Below, in pieces: positions 50,131 through 60,559 of a stretch of 64,000 nucleotides of DNA. Every line of letters starts with the position of its first letter. Position 1 is the first letter of the stretch. This stretch comes from Mycolicibacterium fortuitum subsp. fortuitum (GTDB lineage: Bacteria; Actinomycetota; Actinomycetes; Mycobacteriales; Mycobacteriaceae), in assembly GCF_022179545.1 (NCBI RefSeq), contig NZ_AP025518.1, forward strand, positions 2,976,001 to 3,040,000, written 5' to 3'. The notes beneath the pieces were generated by a model. It had not been told where the DNA came from and ran no database searches. It saw only the letters and a program-made list of their open reading frames with translations. Position numbers and translations under genes: made by a program.

Positions 50131-52390
50131 CGGTCCGCTCCAACAGTGCCACCGGTGAATCGGCGAGCAGCTCGGAAAGCTGCACCAGGCCGGCCCACCG
50201 TCGGTCACTGAGCCGGTCCCTCCACCGGCCCGCGGGCAGCGGCAATGCTGTGTCACCCCAGCCGGTTTCGGCCAGCGCCACAGTCCACCGGCACGCGGCC
50301 ACCACCACGTCCTCGCCCCGCTGAAACGTCACCAGGTGTGTCGCGGCGCTGCCGGTGGCCGGCAGCGGGGTGTAGGCGCCGGCCAGGAATGTCTGGGGCC
50401 GGGCCCGGCGCAGCGCCAGTGCGGCCATGGTCACGCGGAGCTTGTCGTCGTCGCCGCGCTCCACAGCGCTACGCAGTGCCGCATGGTCGACCGGGCGCCG
50501 GTTGTCCGGATCGACCAGGCTGTCTTCGATGGTCTCGGTGCCCTGGTACACGTCGGGGATTCCGGGCGCCGTGAGCTGAATGAGTTTCTGGCCCAGACTG
50601 TCATTGCGGGCATGGGCTTCGAGCTGGGCCACCAACGATGTCAGTTCGGCTGCGACCGGCCCGTCGAAGACCCGGTCCAGCCAGGCGTGCACCTCATTCT
50701 CGAAATCCACGTCAGGGTCATGCCAGGACGTTCTGGTCGCGGCCTCCCGGATCGCCTTCTCGGCGTAGGCGTGCAACCGGCTGCGAAGCTCGTCGGTGAC
50801 GTTGCCGCCGACCGGCCAGACGCCGAAGATGTTCTGCCACAAGAACAGTGCGGTGTCGCGGTCCGGGGGAGCGGACGAAGCCGTCCACCGCGCGACCGAA
50901 TCTGCCCACGTCTCGGGCACCTGGGACAGCAGCCCGACGCGGGCGCGGACGTCCTCGCCGCGCTTGGTGTCATGGGTCGACAACGCGGTCATCGTGGACG
51001 GCCAGGCACGCATCCGCGTCGTCGCTCGCTGGTGGAACTCGGCCGCCGTGACCCCGAACAATTCCGGGGCACCGCCGACCTCGTTGAGCGAGACCAGCCG
51101 GGATTCGCGGTAGAACAGGCAGTCTTCGACGGCCTTGGCCGTCGCGGCGCCGCACAGTTGGTTGAACCGGGACACCACTTCGGCGCTGTTCGACAGGGCC
51201 ACCGCGGTCGTGGCCAGCGCGTCGGTGAGTTCCGGTGCGGTGCAGGCAGTCTGTTGCAGTGCGACCGGAAGGATCGCATCCAGCGCCGGATAATCGCTGC
51301 GGTACACGCCGATTCTGCCGATCAGCGCCGCGATGGCGGCAGGCAGCTGCGGGTCATTGTGCGCCGTGACCGCTGTGATGACCCGGCTCAGCCGGCCCAG
51401 TTCGCTGGCCAGGGTGTCGGTGACGGCCGCTGCCTTGAGCCGGTGCTCGGCCTCGGGATCGTGTGCTCGGCTCACGGCGGTGAGCGCGGCTTCACCGGCC
51501 GGCGCGACGAACAGTCCGCCGACCTCGCGCAGTGCGTCATACCCGGTCGTGCCGTCGACGGGCAGCGATCCGTCGAGGGCCTCGTCGGCAGCCAGGATCT
51601 TTTCCACCACGATCCAGGCGTCGGGGCCGGTGAGCTCGCGCAACCACCGCAAATATCCTGCCGGGTCTGACAATCCGTCCGGATGGTCGATGCGCAGACC
51701 GTCCACGAGCCCCTCATCGAACCAGCGTTTGACCTCTACGTGGCTGGCGTCGAAAACGGCGCGGTCTTCCTGACGCAGTGCCGCCAGGGACGTGATCGAG
51801 AAGAAACGTCGGTAGCCGCAGATGCCGCTGCGCCAACCCGTCAATCGATAGTGCTGGCGATCGTGCACCTCAGTGCCGGTGCCCGTGCCGGTTCCGGGTG
51901 CGATGGGGAAGACCAGATCGCCCAGGCGAAGCCGGTCTCCGTCGACCGCCAGGTCGGCGACGTCGTCATCGGAACCCAGGACCGGCAATACGATGCGGCC
52001 GGCGTCGAGGTCCCAATCGATGTCGAAGTAGTCCGCGTACGCCGAATCCCGGCCGTGCCGCAGTAGATCCCACCACCATGGGTTCTGCTCCGGGTCGGCG
52101 ACGCCGACGTGATTGGGCACGATATCGACGATCAGGCCCATGCCTCGGGACCGCGCCGCCTCCGACAGCCGCTGAAGTCCCTCCGGTCCACCGAGGGCGG
52201 CCGACACCGTGGTGGGGTCGGTGACGTCGTACCCATGGGTGGATCCCGGGGCGGCGGTCAGGATAGGGGACAGGTAGAGGTGGGACACCCCGAGACGCTC
52301 GAGGTAGTCGAGCAGGTTAACCGCGTCATCGAAGGTGAAGCAGTCCCCGCGCATCTGGAGCCGATACGTGGACAGCACCGGGCGTGGCAT
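50123..52390 (-). CDS. treY: Maltooligosyltrehalose synthase
   Basis: The 755-residue GH13 enzyme turns the reducing-end alpha-1,4 link of maltodextrins into the alpha-1,1 link of trehalose. Motifs are YLSPILTAAPGSTHGYDV, DIVPNHVG, GLRIDHPDGL with the nucleophile (about residue 225) and VEKIL with the acid. The ATG at 52390 (MPRPVLSTYRLQ) is the standard family start and lies 1 base after the treX stop. It acts between TreX and TreZ. Confidence 0.97.
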   Translation of the reverse strand: MPRPVLSTYRLQMRGDCFTFDDAVNLLDYLERLGVSHLYLSPILTAAPGSTHGYDVTDPTTVSAALGGPEGLQRLSEAARSRGMGLIVDIVPNHVGVADPEQNPWWWDLLRHGRDSAYADYFDIDWDLDAGRIVLPVLGSDDDVADLAVDGDRLRLGDLVFPIAPGTGTGTGTEVHDRQHYRLTGWRSGICGYRRFFSITSLAALRQEDRAVFDASHVEVKRWFDEGLVDGLRIDHPDGLSDPAGYLRWLRELTGPDAWIVVEKILAADEALDGSLPVDGTTGYDALREVGGLFVAPAGEAALTAVSRAHDPEAEHRLKAAAVTDTLASELGRLSRVITAVTAHNDPQLPAAIAALIGRIGVYRSDYPALDAILPVALQQTACTAPELTDALATTAVALSNSAEVVSRFNQLCGAATAKAVEDCLFYRESRLVSLNEVGGAPELFGVTAAEFHQRATTRMRAWPSTMTALSTHDTKRGEDVRARVGLLSQVPETWADSVARWTASSAPPDRDTALFLWQNIFGVWPVGGNVTDELRSRLHAYAEKAIREAATRTSWHDPDVDFENEVHAWLDRVFDGPVAAELTSLVAQLEAHARNDSLGQKLIQLTAPGIPDVYQGTETIEDSLVDPDNRRPVDHAALRSAVERGDDDKLRVTMAALALRRARPQTFLAGAYTPLPATGSAATHLVTFQRGEDVVVAACRWTVALAETGWGDTALPLPAGRWRDRLSDRRWAGLVQLSELLADSPVALLERTDD

Positions 52391-52391
52391 G

Positions 52392-54560
52392 TCAGGCCGT
52401 CTTACGCAATACGAGCAGGGAGCGAGCTTGCAAGGAGATCTTCTCACCGGCGGCTACTACGAGATCGGAATCGCCTGTGGGACTGGCGGTGTCGAGGTCG
52501 CCCGTCCATTCGGTGGCGTAGTCGCCGTCGGGTGTGACGAAGTCCTGCTCGTGGTCATTGGCGTTGAAACACAACAGGAACGTGTCGTCGACCACGCGCT
52601 CGCCGCGAGCGTTGGGCGCCGGGATCGAATCGCCGTTCAGGAACACCGCGACACAGGTGCCCAATCCGGTTCCCCAGTCCTCCGGAGTCATCTCGGTACC
52701 GCCTGGGGTGAGCCAGGCGATGTCGCGGACCTGGTCACCGCTGCGGATCGGCTTGCCCTCGAAGAACCGGCGGCGCCGAAATGCCGGATGACGCTTCCGG
52801 AATGCCAGCACCTTGCGGGTGAACTCCAGGTGCTCGGCGTTGGTCTCCATCAGTGACCAGTCCATCCAGGACAGCTCGGAGTCCTGGCAGTACACGTTGT
52901 TGTTGCCCAGCTGGGTACGGCCGATCTCGTCACCGTGCGCGATCATCGGGGTGCCCTGCGAGAGCATCAGGGTGCCGATGATGTTGCGCATCTGTTTGGC
53001 CCGCAGGGCCAGGATTTCCGGGTCGTCCGTCGGCCCCTCCACCCCGCAGTTCCACGACCGGTTGTGGCTTTCGCCGTCGTGGTTGTCCTCACCGTTGGCT
53101 TCGTTGTGCTTCTCGTTGTACGAGACCAGGTCGTTGAGGGTGAACCCGTCATGGCAGGTGACGAAGTTGATGCTCGCACCGGGACGACGACCGGTGGCCT
53201 CGTACAGATCCGAGGAGCCGGTCAGCCGGGAGGCGAACTCGCCCAGGGTTGCGGGCTCGCCCCGCCAGTAATCGCGCACAGTATCGCGATACTTCCCGTT
53301 CCATTCGGTCCACAAACCTGGGAAGTTGCCAACCTGGTAACCGCCCTCGCCGATGTCCCACGGCTCGGCGATCAGCTTGACCTGGCTGACCACCGGATCC
53401 TGCTGGACGAGATCGAAGAACGCCGAAAGACGGTCGACGTCATAGAACTCGCGGGCCAGCGTGGAGGCCAGGTCGAACCGGAACCCGTCGACGTGCATCT
53501 CGAGGACCCAGTACCGCAAAGAATCCATGATCAGCTGCAGTGTGTGCGGATGCCGCGCGTTGAGGCTGTTGCCGGTGCCGGTGAAATCCTTGTAGTACTC
53601 GGGCTGTCCGTCGAGCAGTCGATAGTAGGCGGCATTGTCGATGCCGCGGAAGTTGATGGTCGGACCGAGGTGGTTGCCTTCGGCGGTGTGGTTGTAGACC
53701 ACATCGAGGATCACTTCGATGCCCGCGTCGTGGAACGCCTTGACCATGGTCTTGAACTCGGCCACCGCTCCGCCGGCGTGCCGGGTGGCGGCGTACTGGA
53801 AGTGCGGGGCGAAAAAGCCGACCGTGTTGTAGCCCCAGTAGTTGCGCAGCCCGAGATCGAGCAGGCGGTGATCGTGCATGAACTGGTGCACCGGCATCAG
53901 TTCGATCGCGGTGATATTCAGCGACTGGAGGTAGGAGATGATCACCGGGTGGCTCAGTCCGGCATAGGTACCGCGGAGCTCTTCGGGAATCCCCGGGTGG
54001 GTCTGGGTCATGCCCTTGACGTGTGCCTCGTAGATCACGGTGTCGTGATAGGGCGTCTTGGGCGCGCGGTCCGAACCCCATTGGAAGAACGGGTTGATGA
54101 CCACGCTGGTCATCGTGTGGCCCAGCGAGTCGATGCCGGGTGGATTTCCGGTACCGGGAGGATCTGCGCTCAGGTCGTAGGAGAACAGGGCCTGGCTGAA
54201 ATCGAAGTCGCCGTGAAACGACTTGCCGTACGGGTCCAGCAGTAGCTTGCTGGGGTCACACCGATGTCCGGCGCCGGGGTCCCACGGGCCGTGCACCCGG
54301 TACCCGTAGCGCTGGCCGGGGGTGACCGTCGGCAGGTAGGCGTGCCATACGTAACCGTCGACCTCTTCGAGATTGATGCGGTTTTCGGTGCCGTCCTTGG
54401 CGATCAGGCAGAGCTCGACACGTTCGGCGACTTCGGAGAACAACGAGAAGTTGGTCCCCGCACCGTCATAGGTGGCGCCGAGCGGGTAGGCCTCACCGGG
54501 CCAGACAGTCGACATCGGCGTGGGTGCGGAAGAGGGCGGCACTGGAGACGACGGCGGCAT
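52392..54560 (-). CDS. treX: Glycogen debranching enzyme (TreX/GlgX)
   Basis: This 722-residue isoamylase-type GH13 enzyme hydrolyses alpha-1,6 branches of glycogen to give linear maltodextrins for TreY. CBM48 (PLGATYDGAGTNFSLFSE) is followed by the barrel, with nucleophile in GFRFDLASTL (near residue 365), acid in IAEPWD and FVTCHDGFTLND. ATG 54560 gives the length of the M. tuberculosis protein (721) and begins 5 bases after the acyltransferase stop. Alternative starts are GTG 54575 and ATG 54515. Confidence 0.96.
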   Translation of the reverse strand: MPPSSPVPPSSAPTPMSTVWPGEAYPLGATYDGAGTNFSLFSEVAERVELCLIAKDGTENRINLEEVDGYVWHAYLPTVTPGQRYGYRVHGPWDPGAGHRCDPSKLLLDPYGKSFHGDFDFSQALFSYDLSADPPGTGNPPGIDSLGHTMTSVVINPFFQWGSDRAPKTPYHDTVIYEAHVKGMTQTHPGIPEELRGTYAGLSHPVIISYLQSLNITAIELMPVHQFMHDHRLLDLGLRNYWGYNTVGFFAPHFQYAATRHAGGAVAEFKTMVKAFHDAGIEVILDVVYNHTAEGNHLGPTINFRGIDNAAYYRLLDGQPEYYKDFTGTGNSLNARHPHTLQLIMDSLRYWVLEMHVDGFRFDLASTLAREFYDVDRLSAFFDLVQQDPVVSQVKLIAEPWDIGEGGYQVGNFPGLWTEWNGKYRDTVRDYWRGEPATLGEFASRLTGSSDLYEATGRRPGASINFVTCHDGFTLNDLVSYNEKHNEANGEDNHDGESHNRSWNCGVEGPTDDPEILALRAKQMRNIIGTLMLSQGTPMIAHGDEIGRTQLGNNNVYCQDSELSWMDWSLMETNAEHLEFTRKVLAFRKRHPAFRRRRFFEGKPIRSGDQVRDIAWLTPGGTEMTPEDWGTGLGTCVAVFLNGDSIPAPNARGERVVDDTFLLCFNANDHEQDFVTPDGDYATEWTGDLDTASPTGDSDLVVAAGEKISLQARSLLVLRKTA

Positions 54561-54565
54561 GGCCC

Positions 54566-56740
54566 TCACCACCAACCGGTGGCAACCGCCATCTGACGGC
54601 CCAATTCACCTGTCATCGTGCGCATGTAGGTCGTCGAAATGTGGTGAGAATCGTGGTACAGCAACACATTTCCCTCCACCACGCGGCAATAGTCCTTCCG
54701 GCACACCGCATCGCTCATGTCCAGTGGCTTGAGCAGGGGGAACCTCCCGACGAAATCCAGCGTGGGGTTGTGGTCGGAGAGTACCTTGGAGCGGTCGATA
54801 CCGCAGGAGATGGAATCGCCGCCGTTGGCGAGGCAGTCGTACGGGAAGTAGGGCTTGCCGTTGCGGGTCAACCACGGGGTGTCGCGCATCGCCAGAACCG
54901 GAATGTTGTTCTGTGAGAGCGTTTCCCAAATCCCGATGTAGGTGCCCGGCATGACGTCGCCGTCTTTGATGTTCCAGGGCCGCGTCGATGTGGTGAACAC
55001 GTAGTCGGGGCGGTCGGTGATCAGCTGAGACATCACCTTCTGGTTCCACTCATGGCATTTCGGGTAGGGGCGGTTGTCGCCCATCACCAGCGGCGTTTCC
55101 TCGGTGGTCAGCGGGCAACCCATCTTGAGGTAGGTGACCACCTTGAAGTTGTGCCGGCGGCCGAGCAGATCCAGTGCGGTGATCCAGTGCTCGGCATGTG
55201 ACCCGCCGGCGACGGCGATGGTGCGCACCGCGTCCTTGTCACCGTAGGTGCAGTTGATCACGTCGGTGTTGCCGAAATCGCTGATACAACCGTCGGTCGT
55301 GGACGCAGGCAGATCGTCCTTGGCCTCCAGCACCGTCGGGCGCATCGGCAGCTTGGGTACGCGGGCGTGGTCGATCAGGGCACGGGCCCCGGGATAATCG
55401 CGGGCCGACAGCCCGGACAGTTCCTTGCCGTTGGCGCGCTGCACGGTGACATGCTCGCGCCAGGTGAACGAGGTGGCCGTCAACGCGACACCCAGGAGAC
55501 CGACGATGGAACCGACAACCATGGTGGGCCGGCGCAGCCGGACTCGCCACGGAACGGCGGGCGCAGCAGTGGTCGCTGTGGCCTTGGACTTCTGCGCGCG
55601 CAGCGGCTCCTCGATGTAGCGCGTGGTGAGCCAGGCGAGAACGCCCGACACCAGCAGCACGATCGTGCCCTCGAGGAAGTTCGCGTGCGCGTGCCCCGAG
55701 TAGGACAGCCAGAAGATGAGCAGCGGCCAGTGCCAGAGGTACAGCGAGTAGGCCATCGAGCCCAGTGACACGAACGGCTTCGTCGCGAGCATCCGGTTGG
55801 GTGCGGGCAGGCGCCGGCCGGCGTTCGGATCGTCGCTGCGGTTGGCCGCGGTCAGGATGAAGATGACGGTGGCCCCAACCGGAACCAATGTCCACGGCCC
55901 GGGGAACTCCTTGACACCGTCGATCCACCAACCGCACGTGAGGATGGCCGCCAGCGAGATGGTCGCCAATACGGTGCGCAGCCACATCGGCCACCGCACC
56001 GCCGGCACCAGGGCCCCGGCAAGGGCGCCGAGCAGTAGCTCCCAGCCGCGGGCGAAGCTGTTGTAGTAGGCGGTGGCCTGGTCGTTGTTGTGCGCGACGA
56101 TCGCGTACACGAAGGACGCGATGGTCAGGGCGCTCAGTAAAAGGATGAACGCGGTGCGCAGATGGCGGCCGAAAAGTCGGCGCCCCAGGAAGGCGAACCC
56201 GAATACCAGTAGCAGGAATGCCAGATAGAACTGCCCCTGGACCGACATCGACCAGATGTGCTGAAGCGGGCTGACCGCCTCACCGGCGCGAAGGTAGTCC
56301 GCGGCAGTGTTGGCCAGCTCCCAGTTCTGGTAGTAGCCCAGGCTGGCCAGGCTTTGGTCAGCAAATGTTTCCCAGCGAGTCTCGGGCTGAACCAGGATGG
56401 TCAGCACCGCGGCTGCGGCAAGCACGACAACCAGGGCGGGAAGCAGCCTGCGAATCAGCCGGACAACTTCTGGAAGCGGCCACAGCGGCGTCTCCGGGTC
56501 GAGCGCCATCCGCAGGATCTTGCCGCCGAAGAAGAATCCGGACAGCGCCAGGAACACGTCCACACCACCGGAAACCCGGCCGAACCAGATGTGGAACATC
56601 GCCACGAGCGCGATCGCGATACCGCGCAGTCCGTCCAGATCGTGGCGATAGAAACCGGAGGTACGGGTACCCATGGCCGCGCGTGGAACGGAACCGGATT
56701 CGGTGCCGGGCTCCGTCCGGGGGGCGTCAAGGGTTTTCAT
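54566..56740 (-). CDS. OafA/YrhL-type membrane acyltransferase with SGNH domain (Rv1565c-like)
   Basis: The 724-residue protein has an N-terminal acyltransferase-3 domain with about ten TM helices (residues 35-400). It carries the R-x10-H motif ([12 protein letters not shown]) and a periplasmic SGNH domain (about residues 480-724) starting at the block GGSHAEHW. Such proteins O-acylate sugars outside the membrane. The target is unknown; direct operon linkage to treXYZ and the M. tuberculosis order suggest a carbohydrate or glycolipid. The ATG at 56740 is used; the open frame to 56881 runs into the bioA side. Confidence 0.9.
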   Translation of the reverse strand: MKTLDAPRTEPGTESGSVPRAAMGTRTSGFYRHDLDGLRGIAIALVAMFHIWFGRVSGGVDVFLALSGFFFGGKILRMALDPETPLWPLPEVVRLIRRLLPALVVVLAAAAVLTILVQPETRWETFADQSLASLGYYQNWELANTAADYLRAGEAVSPLQHIWSMSVQGQFYLAFLLLVFGFAFLGRRLFGRHLRTAFILLLSALTIASFVYAIVAHNNDQATAYYNSFARGWELLLGALAGALVPAVRWPMWLRTVLATISLAAILTCGWWIDGVKEFPGPWTLVPVGATVIFILTAANRSDDPNAGRRLPAPNRMLATKPFVSLGSMAYSLYLWHWPLLIFWLSYSGHAHANFLEGTIVLLVSGVLAWLTTRYIEEPLRAQKSKATATTAAPAVPWRVRLRRPTMVVGSIVGLLGVALTATSFTWREHVTVQRANGKELSGLSARDYPGARALIDHARVPKLPMRPTVLEAKDDLPASTTDGCISDFGNTDVINCTYGDKDAVRTIAVAGGSHAEHWITALDLLGRRHNFKVVTYLKMGCPLTTEETPLVMGDNRPYPKCHEWNQKVMSQLITDRPDYVFTTSTRPWNIKDGDVMPGTYIGIWETLSQNNIPVLAMRDTPWLTRNGKPYFPYDCLANGGDSISCGIDRSKVLSDHNPTLDFVGRFPLLKPLDMSDAVCRKDYCRVVEGNVLLYHDSHHISTTYMRTMTGELGRQMAVATGWW

Positions 56741-56831
56741 GGTCGAGGCCAATTTACCTAACATCGGCCTGCCGCTCACATTTCGGATGTGTGCGTCACA
56801 CCCTGTGAGCAAAGGGCTAGGCTGCCCGACT

Positions 56832-58130
56832 GTGCCTGAGCTGACACCGGCGCAGATCAGCGCCATCGACGCGGCCCACATCTGGCACCCCTACAGCGCC
56901 ATGGACGCGGACGCGTTGCCGCCGGTGGTGGCGGTCGGGGCCAAGGGCGCGTGGCTGACAGTGATCGATCCGACCGACGGCGCACCGATCGAGGTCCTCG
57001 ACGCGATGGCGTCGTGGTGGACCGCGGTGCACGGTCATGGTCACCCTGTGCTCGACCGTGCGATCAACAACCAGCTGGCCACCATGAACCACGTCATGTT
57101 CGGTGGATTGACCCATGAGCCGGCCGCCCGGCTGGCCCAGCTACTGGTCGAACTCACCCCCGAGCCCTTGGAGACAGTGTTCTTCAGCGACTCGGGTTCG
57201 GTGTCGGTCGAGGTGGCCGTCAAGATGGCGCTGCAGTACTGGCGCAGTCTCGGTCGGGGCGCCAAACACCGCTTGATGACGTGGCGCGGCGGCTACCACG
57301 GCGACACGTTCACCCCGATGAGCGTGTGTGACCCAGATGGCGGCATGCACTCGTTGTGGACCGACGTTCTGGTCCCACAGGTGTTCGCACCGCCGGTGCC
57401 TGCCGAATATCAGCCGTCCTACATCGAGGCGTTCGAGCGGCAACTGGCTGAACATGCCGACGAACTCGCCGCCGTGATCGTCGAACCGGTCGTGCAGGGC
57501 GCGGGAGGAATGCGGTTTCACGACCCCCGCTACCTGTCGGATCTACGCGCCATCTGCGACCGGCACGACGTGCTGTTGATCTTCGACGAGATCGCCACCG
57601 GGTTCGGCCGCACCGGCAAGTTGTTCGCCGCCGAACACGCCGGGGTCAGTCCGGACATCATGTGTGTCGGCAAGGCTATGACCGGCGGCTACATCACCTT
57701 GGCCGCCACACTCTGCACCCGCGAGGTCGCGCGGACGATCAGCTCGGGGGAGCCCGGAGCGCTCATGCACGGGCCGACGTTCATGGCCAACGCGCTGGCC
57801 TGCGCTGTAGGGGTGGCCGCGGTGGAGCTGCTGGTCAGCGATGATTGGCCGGCCCGGGTGGCCGAGATCGAGACCGGCTTGCGGGCGGGCCTGGAGCCGG
57901 CTCGGGTCCTGCCGGGCGTTGCCGATGTGCGGGTGCTCGGCGCCATCGGTGTGATCGAGATGAGCGAACCGGTCGACATGAAGGTGGCGACGCTGGCGGC
58001 GTTGCGTCACGGCGTCTGGTTGCGCCCGTTCGGCAAGCTGATCTACGCCATGCCGCCCTTCATCTGCACGCCGGCGGAGGTGGAACAGATCACCGCAGGC
58101 ATGGTCGGTGTGGCGCGTGCACTAACCTGA
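56832..58130 (+). CDS. bioA: Adenosylmethionine-8-amino-7-oxononanoate aminotransferase
   Basis: The 432-residue class III PLP aminotransferase converts KAPA to DAPA in biotin synthesis, using SAM as amino donor. [10 protein letters not shown], the GGYHGDT block, [13 protein letters not shown] and the PLP lysine in [10 protein letters not shown] (near residue 280) are present. GTG 56832 is the family start; the longer frame to 56673 overlaps the divergent acyltransferase. Its stop codon is part of the first BioQ box. Confidence 0.97.
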   Translation: MPELTPAQISAIDAAHIWHPYSAMDADALPPVVAVGAKGAWLTVIDPTDGAPIEVLDAMASWWTAVHGHGHPVLDRAINNQLATMNHVMFGGLTHEPAARLAQLLVELTPEPLETVFFSDSGSVSVEVAVKMALQYWRSLGRGAKHRLMTWRGGYHGDTFTPMSVCDPDGGMHSLWTDVLVPQVFAPPVPAEYQPSYIEAFERQLAEHADELAAVIVEPVVQGAGGMRFHDPRYLSDLRAICDRHDVLLIFDEIATGFGRTGKLFAAEHAGVSPDIMCVGKAMTGGYITLAATLCTREVARTISSGEPGALMHGPTFMANALACAVGVAAVELLVSDDWPARVAEIETGLRAGLEPARVLPGVADVRVLGAIGVIEMSEPVDMKVATLAALRHGVWLRPFGKLIYAMPPFICTPAEVEQITAGMVGVARALT

Positions 58131-58140
58131 ACGGTGTTCA
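58128..58140. promoter_or_regulatory. BioQ box upstream of bioF
   Basis: TGAACGGTGTTCA (TGAAC-N3-GTTCA) lies 20 bases before the bioF GTG, and its first three bases are the bioA stop codon. The same 13-mer recurs upstream of bioB. The consensus matches that reported for the TetR-type biotin repressor BioQ. Confidence 0.85.
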
Positions 58141-58159
58141 ACTGAGCGAGGAGCCAACC

Positions 58160-59308
58160 GTGACGCGCACCGACCTATCACCGCTGGCCTGGCTGGCCGA
58201 TGTCGAAACACAGCGCAGGCAGGCAGGGCTTCGTCGTGAGCTGCGCACCCGCCCCGCCGTGGCGACCGAACTGGACCTGGCCTCCAACGACTACCTGGGC
58301 CTGTCGCAACACCCGCAGGTGCTCGAGGGCGGTATCGAAGCGCTGCGCACCTGGGGCGCCGGGGCCGGCGGTTCGCGGTTGGTCACCGGGAACACCGAAC
58401 TCCATGAAGGTTTCGAGGCCGCCCTGGCAACGTTTGTCGGCGCCGAGTCGGCATTGGTCTTCTCCTCGGGCTACACCGCCAACCTCGGTGCCGTCGTCGC
58501 ACTGAGCGGTCCCGGTTCGCTTCTCGTTTCTGATGCCCTCACCCACGCCTCGCTCGTAGACGCCTGCCGGCTGTCCCGCGCGCGGGTCACCGTCACGCCG
58601 CATCGCGACGTCGAGGCCGTCGAGGCGGCGCTGTCGTCGCGCACCGAGGAACGTGCGGTGGTGCTCACCGAATCCGTGTTCAGTGCCGACGGCGTCTTGG
58701 CGCCGCTGCGCGAACTGCACGCGGTCTGCCGGCGTCACGGCGCGCTACTGCTTGTCGACGAGGCGCATGGACTCGGGGTGCGCGGCCCGGGCGGACAGGG
58801 CCTGCTGTACGAGGCCGGCCTCGCGGGGGCGCCGGACGTCGTGATGACGACGACGCTGTCGAAGGCGCTCGGCAGTCAGGGCGGAGTGGTCCTGGGCCCG
58901 GAGCCGATCCGCGCTCACCTGATCGACGCAGCCCGTCCGTTCATCTTCGATACCGGGCTGGCACCGGCCGCCGTGGGTGCGGCGTGGGCCGCCCTACGAG
59001 TGCTGATCGCCGAACCTCAGCGGGCGCAGGCAGTGCTGGACCATGCCGCCGAGCTGGCGCGGATCTCCGGGGATTCCGCGGTGCCCGATTCTGCGGTCGT
59101 CTCGGTGATCCTCGGTGAGCCCGAGGTTGCGGTGGCTGCGGCTGCGGCGTGCCTGGACCGGGGCGTGCGGGTGGGTTGCTTCCGTCCGCCGACGGTTCCC
59201 GAGGGCACGTCACGCCTGCGTTTGACGGCACGAGCCTCACTGACGGCCGACGAGATGGATCTGGCCCGCCTCGTGTTGACCGAGGTCCTGGCTGAGGCCC
59301 GGTTGTGA
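58160..59308 (+). CDS. bioF: 8-amino-7-oxononanoate synthase
   Basis: The 382-residue alpha-oxoamine synthase condenses pimeloyl-ACP/CoA with alanine to [48 protein letters not shown] and the PLP lysine in [12 protein letters not shown] (near residue 235) are visible. GTG 58160 follows GAGCGAGGAG. It has its own BioQ box, so it can be controlled apart from bioA, and it overlaps bioD by 4 bases. Confidence 0.97.
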   Translation: MTRTDLSPLAWLADVETQRRQAGLRRELRTRPAVATELDLASNDYLGLSQHPQVLEGGIEALRTWGAGAGGSRLVTGNTELHEGFEAALATFVGAESALVFSSGYTANLGAVVALSGPGSLLVSDALTHASLVDACRLSRARVTVTPHRDVEAVEAALSSRTEERAVVLTESVFSADGVLAPLRELHAVCRRHGALLLVDEAHGLGVRGPGGQGLLYEAGLAGAPDVVMTTTLSKALGSQGGVVLGPEPIRAHLIDAARPFIFDTGLAPAAVGAAWAALRVLIAEPQRAQAVLDHAAELARISGDSAVPDSAVVSVILGEPEVAVAAAAACLDRGVRVGCFRPPTVPEGTSRLRLTARASLTADEMDLARLVLTEVLAEARL

Positions 59309-59982
59309 GCACGCTGGTCGTCACCGGCACCGACACCGGTGTCGGTAAGACGGTGACGACCGCCGCACTCGCGTGCGCGGCCCGACTGGCCGGCCTCCAT
59401 GTGGCGGTGTGTAAGCCGGTGCAGACCGGAACCGTCGACGGCGACAACGATCTCGCCGAGGTGAGCCGACTGTCCGGGGTCGACAACCTGCATGGGGGAT
59501 GGCGTTATCCGGAACCCCTGGCACCTGTCGCCGCTGCGCACCGAGCCGGGCTTTCGTTGCCGTCGCGTCGCGAGTTGGTCGATGCGGTACGCGCCGCTGA
59601 GGTTCCCGACGGGCTGACGCTGGTCGAAGGTGCGGGCGGTCTTCTTGTTGAGCTGGGGGCCGACAGCGTCACCGTGCGCGACCTGGCTGCCGATCTGTCC
59701 GCTGCCGTTCTGGTGGTGGTGTCCGCAGGATTGGGGACGCTGAACCACACCGCATTGACGTTGGAATCTCTTGCTGGGCAAGGGATTGACTGTGCCGGAC
59801 TGGTGATCGGCGCATGGCCCGCGCACCCCGGCGTCGCCGAGTCGGGTAACCGTGAGGCTCTGGCGCAGTTGGCGCCGGTGCGTGCTGTGCTCCCGGCGGG
59901 GATCAGCGGCGCGACCGCTGCGGAATTCGAGAAACTGTGCGCTGACGCCTTCGACCCGGCCTGGTTGACCGGCCTGGCCTGA
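59305..59982 (+). CDS. bioD: Dethiobiotin synthetase
   Basis: The 225-residue P-loop enzyme closes the ureido ring of DAPA with CO2 and ATP. The Walker A motif GTDTGVGKT occurs at residues 7-15, KPVQTG near 36 and [11 protein letters not shown] near 109. The GTG start overlaps the bioF stop (GTGA). It belongs to the bioF transcript. Confidence 0.97.
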   Translation: MSTLVVTGTDTGVGKTVTTAALACAARLAGLHVAVCKPVQTGTVDGDNDLAEVSRLSGVDNLHGGWRYPEPLAPVAAAHRAGLSLPSRRELVDAVRAAEVPDGLTLVEGAGGLLVELGADSVTVRDLAADLSAAVLVVVSAGLGTLNHTALTLESLAGQGIDCAGLVIGAWPAHPGVAESGNREALAQLAPVRAVLPAGISGATAAEFEKLCADAFDPAWLTGLA

Positions 59983-59983
59983 G

Positions 59984-60502
59984 ATGGTCCATTCCGTCGA
60001 GCTGGTCTTCGACCCGGACACCGAAGCCACGGTCCGGCGGATCTGGGACGCACTGCGCGACGCCGACATTCCCAGCCAGGCGCCTGCCAGTCGACCTCAC
60101 GCCACCTTGGTTGTCGCACAACGCATCGATGCCCAGGCCGACGCTGTTTTGGCCCACCTCGCGGACCGATTCCCCGTCCCGTGCTGCCTCGGTGCGACGC
60201 TGATCTTCGGACGCTCGGCCGGAGTGCTGACGCGGCTGCTGGTTCCGACCGACGAGCTACTGGAGATTCAGGCCGACACCTATCGGCTGTGTCTGCCGTT
60301 CATGGACCCGGCGCCCATGCCGCACGCCGAACCGGGGAACTGGACCCCGCACGTGACGCTGGCTCGACGGGTGGCACCGGCCCGGTTGGCCACGGCGGTG
60401 CGGATCGCAGGGCGTCCTGCGGAGATCTCCGGCCAGGTGACCGGTCTACGGCATTGGGACGGCGACAAGCGCATGGAGCATGCGATCGGTAACAGCGCCT
60501 AG
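59984..60502 (+). CDS. 2H phosphoesterase (2'-5' RNA ligase-like)
   Basis: The 172-residue protein has two HxTx motifs, HATL near residue 34 and HVTL near residue 120, which define the 2H phosphoesterase fold. Members act on cyclic phosphodiesters or RNA ends; the substrate here is not known. It begins 1 base after the bioD stop, matching the place of Rv1571 in M. tuberculosis, and may be co-transcribed with bioFD. Confidence 0.88.
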   Translation: MVHSVELVFDPDTEATVRRIWDALRDADIPSQAPASRPHATLVVAQRIDAQADAVLAHLADRFPVPCCLGATLIFGRSAGVLTRLLVPTDELLEIQADTYRLCLPFMDPAPMPHAEPGNWTPHVTLARRVAPARLATAVRIAGRPAEISGQVTGLRHWDGDKRMEHAIGNSA

Positions 60503-60559
60503 GTCTGTCCCGCGCGAATTCGCCTCGGGGCGTCATACCCGCGATGTAATATCGAACAC

